A stretch of 64,000 nt of DNA from Trichuris trichiura (taxonomy: Eukaryota > Nematoda > Enoplea > Trichinellida > Trichuridae): positions 2,418,001 through 2,482,000 of the forward strand of contig JBAJFE010000038.1 in assembly GCA_037903355.1 (NCBI GenBank). Direction: 5' to 3'. Under the pieces are notes generated by a model. The model was not told the origin of the DNA, ran no database searches, and was given only the letters and a program-made list of their open reading frames with translations. This document shows positions 44,500 to 54,649 of this stretch, one piece after another. Position numbers and translations under genes: made by a program. Within the stretch, counting starts at the first letter, position 1. Each line of letters starts with the position of its first letter.

Positions 44500-47014
44500 G
44501 CATGGGCCACGCCTGTTGTTCCGGTGATGAAACAGAACGGCGAGGTTCGCCTATGTGCTGACTACAAGTGCACTATCAATAAGGCTTTACGACAACATCC
44601 CACCGTACCCAATTCCACAAGTGGATCGGTTACTTCGCTCACAAGCAGGCAGAAGAGCTCATGCAAAACTGGATCTCGCGAACGCTTATCTTCAAATTCG
44701 TGTCGACGACAAATCCGCTGACGCTCAAACGATAGTGACGTATGGAGGCGCTTTCCGCGTTAAGCGTCTCCAATTTGGCGTATGTACTGCTCCGAGAATT
44801 TTTCAGTCGCGCATGGAGAATCTGCTCCGCGGCATTCCTGGGGTAACACCATATTTCGACGACATTTTGGTGAAGGCCGACTCAGACGACGGCTTAGCTA
44901 ACCGCTTACGAGATGTTTTTAACCGCTGTCGTTCTTCCGGTCTTCGGGTTCGCAAGGACAGATGCGTTTTTCGGAGTGCAAAGCGTCGACTTTCTCGGTT
45001 ACCGCCTGAATGTTTCGAGTATTCATCCAACTAAGGCAAAGACTGACGCAATCCATAATGCACCTGCTCCTAACGACAAAAAGGAATTGCAGGCGTTCTT
45101 CGGCTTGTTGAAATTCTACCATAATTTCTTGAAAGAAAAAGGGACTGTCGCTGAACCCCTGCGCAAGCTACTTCGAGCGAACACAAAATGGGAATGGACT
45201 CATGTGCATGACGAAGCGTTCAAGAAAGTCAAGCAGTTGCTTTCGCGTGAACGTTTTCTTGTTGGTTTCGATGAATCCCTTCCCATTACTTTCACGTGTG
45301 ACGCATCGCAGTACAGCATAGGAACCGTGTTAGCCCGCGACATGGGAAATAAGGCGAAGTGCCATTAGCCTTCTTTTCACGAACGATGACTCCGACAGAA
45401 CGCAACTACGCTCAAATAGACCGCGAAGCGCTGGCCATCGTCAGCAGCGTGAAAAAGCTCCACGATTAACTTTACGGCCACCGGTTTACGATCGTGTTGG
45501 ATCACAAGCCCTTACTGGGATTGTCCGTCCCAGAAGAGGCTACTCCTCAAATACTTTCACCGCGATTGCTACGCTGGTCACAGCTGCTAAGAGCTTACGA
45601 TTACCAACTACTCTACCGTCCTGGTAACGGAATTCCTCACGCAGATGGTCTAAGCAGACTACCAGCTCCTTCAGTTGAAATTCGCATCCTGTCGCTGGCT
45701 AAGTCCACTTTCAAGAGGAGTTGCCTAGTCCGCCACTAAACGCGTCAGAGATCGCCGCAATGTCTGCCCGTGACCCCGTAATAGCTCATGTTTTCAACTG
45801 GGCATGGAAGGGCTGGCCGTCATTTCCGGTTAAGGACCATTTTTTGCCTTTTATAGGGCGACAGTACGAAATATCTTGTCACTTGGGTTATCTCCTCTGG
45901 GGGCAAGCGCGTCGTCATCCCGGAAGAAGGAAGGAACGCTGCGCTGGACGAGTTACATTTCGGCCATCCCGGCATCGTCCGGATGAAAGGCTTGGCCAGA
46001 TCATGGGTCTGGTGGCCGGGCATCGACTGACACATTGAAGAACGCGTCAAGAAGTGCCGCCCGTGTCAGGAGTCAAGGCACGAGTGCGCCAAGGCTCCAA
46101 CGTATCCGTGGAAAGTAACCCGATCGCCATGGTTTAGAGTGCATGTAGACTTTGCCGGGCCATTCCAAGGGCGACTATTTCTGATCGTCGTAGGTTCATT
46201 TTCTAAACGGCTCGAAGTTGTACCAGTCGCTACGCTATCAGCAAGCGCACTGATTCGAGAATTGCGATGCATGTTTGCCACGCACGGACTTCCGACACCG
46301 TTGTGTCCGACAACGGGACAGCTTTTACGTCTTCGGAATTTAGCGACTTCCTCAAAAGAACTCAATTCGCCATGCAAGGACATCGCCGTACTATCCGTCA
46401 AGTAACGGTCAAGCAGAGCGAATGGTACAAACGGCGAAAGACGCCCTCCGCCGCATGACCACGGGAAACTTGGGCCAGCGGCCGGCAAGCTTTTTGCTGT
46501 CGCAACACACAACGCCATGTGTCACGACCGATCAATCTCCCGCCGAACTTTTGATGAATCGTCGCTTGAAAACGCGCTTCGACCGCTTTCATCCCGATTT
46601 CGCGATTATGCGCCAGAGCAAGACGTTACGTTGTCGAACAAACCACGCGTTTTACAGGCCGAACAGCCTGTGTACGTCAAGAATTTTTCCGCTGGTCCAA
46701 AGTGGACACCTGCGGTCATCACTCAGCCCACGGGCCTAGTCTCATACAAAGCGATTTCATCTGACGGAAAGGTCGTGCAGCGTCATGTCGACCAGACTCT
46801 GCCGGACAATCTCGCTGACCCAGATTCGGGACAAGCAAAGCCCACAGAAAGGCTCCACACAGATTACGATGAAGAACGAACTTTCGACGTCCGCACGGAC
46901 AGCTGCCCAACGTCTGCCGCACCGCCAATTTCGTCACGTCGAGTAAGGACTCGTCGCCCGCCCCCACATCTAGGCGATTATGTCATCTATGGGTGCAGTG
47001 GTGTTGTGCATTGA
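44500..47014 (+). pseudogene. Decayed Ty3/gypsy pol
   Basis: In successive frames: RT starting at [49 protein letters not shown] and catalytic YFDDILV; the RT-RNase H linker DFLGYRL, ELQAFFGLLKFYHNFL; RNase H ITFTCDASQYSIGTVLAR; integrase pieces RPCQESRHECA, HVDFAGPFQG, VVSDNGTAFTSSEF, and the tail QSPAELLMNRRLKTRFD. At least five frameshifts and stops break it. The protease, gag and LTRs were not found. It belongs to the classical Ty3/gypsy type (YFDD), unlike the three related LTR elements elsewhere in the window. Confidence 0.85.
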
Positions 47015-47139
47015 ACGCCGAGACTATTGCACTGTGTATGAGCAGAACCTGAGCACTGCGTTACGATCAGTTGCTCTCTCCTACGGTGTGTGCGTGCTTG
47101 TGGGTGCTTTGCTTAGTAAACTGCTGTTCTGGGAAACCC

Positions 47140-47640
47140 AGACAGAATTATACTCAAAGTTCAATGAAATGAATCTTGCGCTGCAGGGCGATGACCTTTA
47201 TTTAATCAAACCAAACGCCATTGTATCTGCATTTATTTCAAAGCTAATTGTTTTCAAACGAAATTTGGCACGTAGCGAATTTTGTCAGTTCATACTCTTG
47301 GTGGCACTCAGGAAAAATTTAGAAGTCGTTCATGAAGACATCTTGGTGTGCTGCCAGCACTTGGAAATGCTGCGCGCGAATCTTGTGAAACGATTCAGTG
47401 GCATTCTATCTATGAAAATTCCAGAGTCGGTTGCAGGTCCATTGTGCAATGTGGAAGAGGCAGCAATGAAACCACAGGAAAGGTTAGTAGAACTGCAAAG
47501 CAATGAAAAAATAAAACTGAAGTTTAGGAGCGAATACCACTAGTTTTTGTTGCAGCGACAAGTATCACAACTTTATCGTCAGTTACGGACCGTTGTGCGA
47601 AATCTTCTTATCGCTTTCCATCTTCATCGGTTTGGAACTC
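47140..47640 (+). pseudogene. hAT transposase fragment (C-terminal third)
   Basis: Reads KFNEMNLALQGDDLYLIK, CQFILLVALRKN, RLVELQSNEKIKLKFRSEYH and then, after a stop, a weak match to the VRNLLIAF region. It matches hAT copies A and B in order. No ends were identified. Confidence 0.7.
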
Positions 47641-48448
47641 TGCAGTTCATCCCATTAAACCTGACCGTAAGGTTTATATTTTGACTTAGGCTTAGGTAAA
47701 GACGGAGCAGGATAGCTGGCGTGTTCAATAGTAGAACCAGAGCAGGCCGACCGGGGTCAAATAGAAAATCTCGAAGCATAAAATGCAGGCGTACTAAATC
47801 ACAGAGTTTTAAAACTCAAAATTGTGAATTCGGAATCGACATATTCAAAACTTTCCAGGGTTTACGCGAAAAGTCCGTTACTGCTTCTTCCTGAGCTGCT
47901 AAAGAAGGGGCGCATTTGGATCGTAATGTATTTCTGTCTTGCAGTAGCTGCTTAACTTCTTTTTTCAGATCTCCTTTGATAGTGGCCCGCCACTATCGGC
48001 ACGCGGCAATATCAAAGCTTAATGCCTGTTTCCAGTGCGTAATGAAGTGTTAATAGCGTCGCACCTGCAAGGTTGTTTTCGTTCGCGATACTGAACACTT
48101 GCTGAGCAGCTGGCACGGCAGCACAATGGAAGTGTCACTGATGCGACCACTGACCCTTAGGAAGTTCCAGCGCTCAATGAAGTGTTAATAGCGGAACAAC
48201 GGGGCAGTTATTTTCTCTCGCGTTACGTGTGCACTAATGGAAGTGTCAGTGATGCAGCTACTGATGCATACAAAAGACTGAGTATTAGGGAAAGTAGCAG
48301 CTGCGCGTCGTTGCGAGATACTGGAAACACAATTGGTTGCGCAGCGGTTAACGCTGAGGCGTCTGTTTGCACTTGAATAACAGCAATGAAGGTCAAGGAT
48401 CTTAGCCGCGTCGTGCTACGGTAAATTTTGCACATCTCATTCTGCAAC

Positions 48449-49584
48449 ATGTCCATGGAAGCGAGCAGTGATGATGTGCCTACGACAAGCCAAGGAAGCG
48501 AAACTGTACCGAGCGCTAGTCAAGTGAAGTCAAGGAGGAAATCACGAAAAAGGATTCAAAGGAACATCCTCTGGTTGCTGCATTTGGTGCCAGACGAGAA
48601 GGCGGCGGCCCAGTTCCTGCGCGACAAGGGACTGCTGCACAGCGAACGCCTGTGCCCGTCTTGTGGACATGCGATGTGCCTGGGGCGCGGCGGCTTGGCC
48701 TGGCGCTGTCACAGACGGACCTGCCGCAAAGAACTGCCGGTACGCACAGGCACATGGTTCGACGGTAAGTGCACCTAGTGCAGTGGCCGTTTTGACTGAC
48801 GAACGATGCAGCCTGTTCTTTGCAGTACCTCGCGAAAGCATAAAGCTGCAGAAAGCGATCCAGGTGTTGTACCACTGGAGTCGCGGGTACACAACGATGA
48901 AGTTCTGCGAGGTTGAGCTCAGTTAGTGATCCGCTGGACTTGTATTGTACCTGTAGGAACTATTGTTCTTCAGGCCTATGTAACAGTACTGCAGTGCGTT
49001 GGTGCAGGTACCTGCGGCAACTGGCAGCTGACGCGCTCGCCGAAGCACCCGTGCAACTGGGTGGACCTGGGATGACGGTCGAGCTAGACGAGTCGCTGTT
49101 CTCCCGGAGTAAGTACAATCGAGGGAGAAGGTACCCAGGGCAGTGGCTTTTCGCTGGTGTATGCCGGGACACTGGCTTAGCCCACGTGGAAACCGTGGAG
49201 AACCGCTCGTCTGACACTTTGTTGCCCGTTATCGAGTCGCATGTGAGGCCTGCGTCCGCAGTGATGACGGACGAATGGCGTGCATACCGGTGTCTGGGCC
49301 GTAAGGGATACCAACACTCTCGAGGGAATCACTCGCAGAACTTCGTAGACCCAGACACTGGCGCGCGCACACAGACCGTTGAATCGCTGTGGGCGCAGTT
49401 GAAATCGGGCAACAAGCGCCGTCGTGAAACGCAACGGAGCGCGCTCCCTCTGCACATCTCCGAATTCATGTGGAGGAGGCGGGTGGGAGCCGCCGATGCG
49501 TTCGACGGCATCTTCGACGTCATCCGCAGGTTGCACCCACCAAAAGTAGACAATCTGCGAGCGCCGCTAGCGTTGCCGCAGTGA
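48449..49584 (+). CDS. Merlin transposase (ISXO2/IS1595-like DDE), three exons
   Basis: Exons 48449..48764, 48826..48921 and 48995..49584 join to 1002 bp, 333 residues, with no stop. Introns are 61 bp (GTAAGT..TTTGCAG) and 73 bp (GTTAGT..CTGCAG), both phase 1. The N-terminus is basic (SRRKSRKRIQRN). A zinc-binding part follows, with CPSCGH and CHRRTC. The DDE core has Asp in TVELDESLF, Asp in VMTDEWRAYR and Glu in TQTVESLWAQLK, with the NHS(Q)NF motif before the Glu. The C-terminal helix includes EFMWRRR. Expected to cut and move Merlin ends in the nucleus. Exon sizes and intron phases recur in copies at 18050 and 34312, which supports the splicing model. Confidence 0.85.
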
Positions 49585-49753
49585 ACGGTATGCCGTTGTT
49601 TCATATTTACTGTGTGTAATTACGTTTCTGTGATCAGGTCGAAACTACCTTGACCGTAACCATCGTTTCCAGCACGTCCCAATGCCTGGTATGTACGCTC
49701 GTTTGTTGCACTTCTTTCGTCGTTCGAAACAATGAACGCTCGTTCATGTAGAC

Positions 49754-52091
49754 CAGCCATTCTCAACGGGGGGCCTGGGGCCCCCAGGGGGCCGAGAGAG
49801 TGTCAGGGGGGCCGAAATCGAAAATTTTTCGGAGGGGGGAGGCTGTCAAGGGGGCCGAGAGGCCTTATCGAGACAAGGGTAATTAGGTAGACTGAGACGG
49901 TGAGAATTTGTGCCAGTCCTCTATACATATCTGCTTTTCGAATCACATTTTTTCTACACGGAAAATTTGGACCTACTCATCCCGTGACGGTATGTTCACT
50001 TTTGTATTTCTCTCGGTTCACGTATTTGTTAGCGTTCGTTAAAATGTCACTCATGGGTTCTTTGGCGAAGAAGAAGTGTCGGTATTATTCCATGGAGTAC
50101 TTGGCATACGGTTTTGTCCCGTCTCCTCGCGACCAGTTATTGCCCATGTGTTTATTGTGCATGTGTTCGTTTTCAAATGAGGGCATTAAGCCTTGCAAAA
50201 TGAAGAAACATTTACTTAGCGCGCATTCAGAGTACAAAAACAAGCCCTTGGAATATTTTTTAAGTCTGAGGGATAGCTTTCGCAAAAGGGGAACACTGCC
50301 TCAAATTATGGGCCAATGTTCATAGCAATTGGACAAGGGCACTCTTGCGTCTTACAAGATTAGTAAACTGATAGCACAAACTGGAAATGCCCACAACGTC
50401 GGTGAGTCGCTCATCCTGCCTGCAGTGTCCATAATACTGTCCGACGTCATGACTTTGAATGCCAGGGATACTGTTCAGGCAATTCCATTGAGCAACTCCA
50501 CTGTTTGCCGGAGAATCGATGAAATGGCACTCGACGTTGAAGATCAATTGGTAGCCTTACTTCGGTTGAAAAAATTTTCTTTACAAGTAGATGAAACCAC
50601 TTTGCAAGACAACGACGCTCTTCTCATGGCTTATGTCAGATTCTGGAATGCAAACACGCTGATGGAAGAAATGTTGTTTGTCAGGAAGATTAGATCTGAT
50701 ACTAAGGGACTGACCATGTTTGGAGAAATTCAAAACTACTTTAATGAGAAGAGCATCCCATTTCAGAATGTAATCGCATGCGCGACTGACGGCGCCGCTT
50801 CTATGGTAGGGCGGTACAGGGGATTCATAGCACATTTGAAAACAGTGCTACCTTCAGTCTTCACTATCCATTGCGTCATTCACAGAGAGCATTTGGCCTC
50901 AAAGAAGTTAGGATCGCGCCTAAACCGTTCCCTCTCGGTTGTCATTCACGTTGTGAATTTCATCAAATCCCACGCGCTCCAGAATCGTCTGTTCCGACAA
51001 CTTTGTGAAGAAAATAACGAAGACTTCGATACGCTGCTGTTACATACCGAAGTTAGGTGGCTCTCAAAAGGAAATTGTCTTCAGCGTTTTGTTGCACTAT
51101 GGAGAACGATAGTTGAGTTTATGTCTGATAAGGAATACGGAGACAAACTCATTGACGCTAAAGCGGACATATTCTATCTTGCTGACATTTTTGAGAAGTT
51201 TAATTCTTTAAACAAGGCTTTACAAGGCAGAGATAATAACCTCATGAACAGCAAGGTAGCGGTTGTCTCTTTTCTCAAAAAACTTGAAGTCTATTGGCAT
51301 AACGTAGGTCGTCGTGAGTTTTTGCAATTCTCGAACCTGAAGACAATTGCTGAGGAAGTGAACGACGATAACCTTCTGGTTTATGTAAATCACCTGAAGC
51401 AAATTCGAACGGACATGGAAGAAAGGTTTCATGACCTGGTAAATTTGAATATCCCTGATTGGATTGTAGATCCATTTGGAGTGTCAGCCATTGAAGTTGA
51501 CACAGAAATTCAAGAGAATTTTATTGATCTTCAAAGTGACACAAGTGCCCGTCGCCAATTCGATCACTATGGGAAAGAGTTTTGGATTATGAATGATATG
51601 CCAAACAAATTTCCAGCATTGTGGGAAAGGGTGCAAACCTTTTTCATAGCGTTTCCCTCAACGTATTTAGTAGAGTGCGGATTTAGTAAGGTAGTCGCCT
51701 TAACAAAGTCTAGGAACAGAATGGATGTCGCTGCCAGAGGCGACCTGCGACTGTCATTGTCCAACTTGGAACCAGACTTGATGAAACTCGCAAAGAAGTG
51801 CCACCCTCAAGGATCTCATTAGTTTGATAATTCTTTTTCGCGTAGCCTTTCTGAGGATCTTTCACTTTATGAAATGCTCAGTTTCTTCGCGCTTATCAGT
51901 AAATGATTTGACGACTATATATTCGCATTGTATCAGTGCATTAACTTGATCCTAGGATGTTGGCGTTAGAAGCTGATTGGCTGCTGTACAAAAAAACACA
52001 AAAATTAATTGACCAATAGGAAGAGGGGGGGCTTGGCACCTAAGAACACCTTCCAAGGGGGGCCTAGCGCAAAAAAGGTTGAGAATGGCTG
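49754..52091 (+). mobile_element. hAT transposon, 2338 bp, near-intact
   Basis: Perfect 14-bp inverted termini CAGCCATTCTCAAC (49754..49767 and, reversed, 52078..52091) and a perfect 8-bp duplication ATGTAGAC (49746..49753, 52092..52099). GGGGGGCC-rich blocks lie just inside both ends. It encodes one transposase frame with a single stop. It sits in the 3' part of the Merlin at 47971..52311, so it is younger than that insertion. Confidence 0.95.
50044..51822 (+). pseudogene. hAT transposase with one in-frame TAG
   Basis: From ATG at 50044 the frame runs 593 codons to TAG at 51820, broken only by TAG at 50323..50325. The N-terminus is BED-like (CRYYSMEYLAYGF, CLLCMCSF, HLLSAHSEY). The core has LQVDETTLQDNDALLMAYV with the first acidic residue, ATDGAASMVGRYRGFIAHLK with the second, IHCVIHREHLASKKL, LLHTEVRWLSKGNCLQRF, and the C-terminal dimerisation segment FPSTYLVECGFSKVVAL with a terminal RGDLRLSLSNLEPD. 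It is of the SCAND3/ZBED-related hAT group. Whether the single stop is fixed, suppressed or a sequencing error cannot be told here; the rest is undamaged. Confidence 0.9.
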
Positions 52092-52859
52092 ATGTAGACT
52101 GTCGCTGCGCGCGCTACGCTTGCCGGTAATAGCGTGGCTTAGGCTTAGGCGTAGGCTTACGAACCGCTCCATTGTCTGAGTTGCACGCAGTCGTCCGGAC
52201 CGCTGCACCGGCAGACAAATTAGGCCAGCCATTGTTCCAGTGACGTAATAGTCTCCACTTGACTTCCTTTGAAGTTGCCGCCCTACTTCCGGCGGGCCAC
52301 TGTCAAAGGAGGACCCTTTTTTCTTTTCCCTTTCTTGTTTTACTTTCTGGTAACTGAGGGCTTTGTACAAAATATCGCTGTTCAGGACGCCTCTTGCTTA
52401 CGCTTAGGGATTGTGCAGCGTGGTGTAAAAGCCCATACGTCATCAAGATCAGTTTATAAATAATTAAAACAACCGAGAAGTTTTGGAAATAGGGTTTCTT
52501 GTAACGATGCAGATAACTCCTGGTTTTTACAAGTTAGCGATGTGCGGTAAAAGCAAAAGTGAATTACCGTATATAAAGTTCTATAACATAGGTTCTCAAA
52601 GTGGGTGATATCGCCCCCTGGGGGCGATGGGAACCCCGTGCGGGGGCGTTGGAATCACATAAGAGGAACTCTGGCAGAATTATCCCTAGCGCAGGAGGGC
52701 TCTCAAAGAGACCTTCGTAAGAAGGGTCTTTCTTAACTCGCCTTCACCAGAAGTGGCGGCGACAACTTCAAAGGAGGTCAAGTGGGGATGGAGGGCGCAA
52801 TGGAACAATGGCGTTTTTCTTAGCTCAACTCCCCCAGAAGTGGAGGCGGCAATTCAAAA

Positions 52860-53100
52860 GCATTATGGGACAAGAGGCGGCAAGTTATGGGCTGCTGTAG
52901 AAAACTTCCTTATTGCGTTTCCATCATCTTATCTAGCGGAATGCGGATTCAGCACGGTTACGGAGCTGTTAAGTAGCAAGAGAAGTCGGCTGGATATAGT
53001 GAATCGAAGGCGACCTTAGACTGATGGTGACAAAGATGCAGCCAAACATAGACAACTTGCTCTTGTTTCGAAAAACAGGATGTCTTTTAACAGGCTTGAA
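52860..53100 (+). pseudogene. hAT transposase, last residues (copy-A family)
   Basis: Reads LWAAVENFLIAFPSSYLAEC, GFSTVTELLSSKRSRLD, then a stop after NRRRP. This is the hAT dimerisation region; upstream coding sequence is deleted. It is about 85 percent like the copy at 19629 by eye. Confidence 0.75.
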
Positions 53101-53274
53101 TAGTTTCATAGTAGATCTTCAGATTCACGGATTTTGCCTGTTGGGTGTATCTGTAAGTAAACTTCAAAATGCCCTACCAACGGATGGATGAGCAAATTGT
53201 TAGAGAAATTACAGAACAAAACGAATACCGTACGTTTCGGAACTGCTCGTGTTCCGAAACGTGACCGGCACCTA

Positions 53275-54069
53275 AACTTTTGTTCTCATCACCCTATTTC
53301 AGTTAAAAGAGGTATAGTTAAAGGGATGGTTGACAGGGCCCTAACGGTTTGTGACCCCGAATATTTAAATACAGAATTAAGACACATTTATAACACATTA
53401 TGCAGTAACGGATACCCCAGTAAATTCATCGATTCCATTACTAAACAGTGCCAACAAAATAAACCTTCATCACCGTCCCCGCCTGATAACCAACAACGCC
53501 CAGTGCTGCTCCTTCCCTGCTACAGTGGTTTAAGTGAAAGGATCAGGAGACTGGGGCGCTCCTTAAATTTCAACGTAAGATTTAAAAGTTCATGTAATCT
53601 TCGTTCGATTGTGAGAAATGACAAGATCAAGGTTCCTTTTGACAGCAGACTCGGTGTCATTTACCAAATAAAATGTTGTTGCTACGCCGCCTACATAGGA
53701 GAAACGGGCAACACTTTACTTAAGAGATTCGGGCAACACATGAAGAATGTGTTGACATACAAGAACGCCGAACGAAGACTCAATGGGGTACAGGCCACCG
53801 GCCGAAGGCGTCCACCGACAACGGACCCTCGAAAAGCCATGGAGAACGCGATAAGTGCCTCAGTGATGGTTGAGCACCCATCTCAGTGCACACTCGACCA
53901 GCACCCGAAGATCATATGCCACGAAAACTTATTACATCTTAGGCGTATTAAGGAGGCTCTGTACATCCGGAGTAACTCCACTATCAATCGTGACAATGGC
54001 GTGGAGGTTAGTGAAGTATGGGCTGCGCCGATTAATAAAAAATTCCAATGCTGCGCCCTACCCAACTAA
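53275..54069 (+). pseudogene. Penelope-like C-terminal frame with GIY-YIG endonuclease
   Basis: One open frame reads HHPISVKRGIVKGMVDRAL, LERIRRL-type basic stretch (SERIRRLGRSLNFNVRFK), the GIY-YIG-type core GVIYQIKCCCYAAYIGETGN, LLKRFGQHMKN and a C-terminal GVEVSEVW. The RT domain is missing, so the copy was truncated during insertion. It is homologous over its length to 17194..16400 at the other Penelope-like copy. GIY-YIG cuts target DNA in this class. Confidence 0.85.
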
Positions 54070-54137
54070 TCAAACACCCATTGTACTCATGCGCTATATA
54101 AACCCCTTACCGAATAAACACCTTCTCCCCAACACTG

Positions 54138-54166
54138 CTGACGACGGAACACGAGCAGTTCCGAAA
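54138..54166 (+). ncRNA. Hammerhead-like core, Penelope copy 2
   Basis: CTGACGA, hairpin CGGAAC-ACGAGCA-GTTCCG, then AAACGTACGG. Compared with 16094 a G-C pair in the stem has become A-T on both sides, a compensating change. The palindromic CGTACG right after could form a very short stem III. Activity is not demonstrated. Confidence 0.45.
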
Positions 54167-54649
54167 CGTACGGTATACAAATTGTTCTGTACTTTCTCTT
54201 ACAATTTGCTCATCCATCCGTTGGTAGGGCATTTTGAAGTTTACTTACAGATACATCCAACAGGCCAAACAAGTGAATCTGAAGATCTACTATGAAACTT
54301 GCTCTTACTGCATCAGGCACACCCGTCACAGTAAGTAGTTTCCGTTCACGTGCAGCCACAAACTTGCGTTATAGTTTCTTTTGTATCTTTTCGTTTAAGC
54401 GTTTTCACTTCAATCTGGTTTGTTGTCACTACAATTCTGTTTGGTATGGGTAAAAAGACAAATTGACGCACATTGTTTTTTTTCGGGAAAGGCTAATGAA
54501 TGCTTCTTGCTTATGTGACTTTATGTTCTGAAAAACGTGAGAGGAGATATGAAAGACAAGCACAAACTTTCCCATCATAAATGGTTGGTGGAAAAGCAGG
54601 AGTGATATAGTGCGTCTACCACGTGACGAAGAGTAAAAGTCTTTTCTGC

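Larger units (their letters stand above)
47971..52311 (+). mobile_element. Merlin transposon with intact spliced transposase, split by a hAT
   Basis: The left end CTCCTTTGATAGTGGCCCGC is mirrored at the right by CTCCTTTGACAGTGGCCCGC in reverse (ending at 52311), about 20 bp with one mismatch, and weaker similarity continues inward (GCGGCAA..TCAAAG). Without the inserted hAT (49754..52091) it would be about 2.0 kb. The flanks show no clear duplication. GGCTTAGGCTTAGGCGTAGG lies in the right arm. The transposase gene is at 48449..49584. Merlin elements descend from the same stock as bacterial IS1016/IS1595. Confidence 0.75.
53065..54295 (+). mobile_element. Penelope-like element, 5'-truncated, inverted terminal repeats
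   Basis: An 11-bp duplication AACTTGCTCTT flanks it (53054..53064, 54296..54306), and the host hAT sequence reads across when it is removed (compare 19560..19600). The terminal repeats are inverted: 53102..about 53265 matches the reverse of about 54140..54299, including CCTACCAACGGATGGATGAG. At the left the inverted repeat ends in the hairpin CGGAAC-TGCTCGT-GTTCCG, and at the right the same stem is part of a hammerhead-like core. The body keeps only the C-terminal frame. Confidence 0.85.

Noticed and set aside
48449..49584. Bacterial contamination or recent horizontal transfer from bacteria, because the domain is IS1595-like
   Set aside because: The gene has two spliceosomal-type introns, several diverged eukaryotic copies in the window, and Merlin is a known eukaryotic superfamily.
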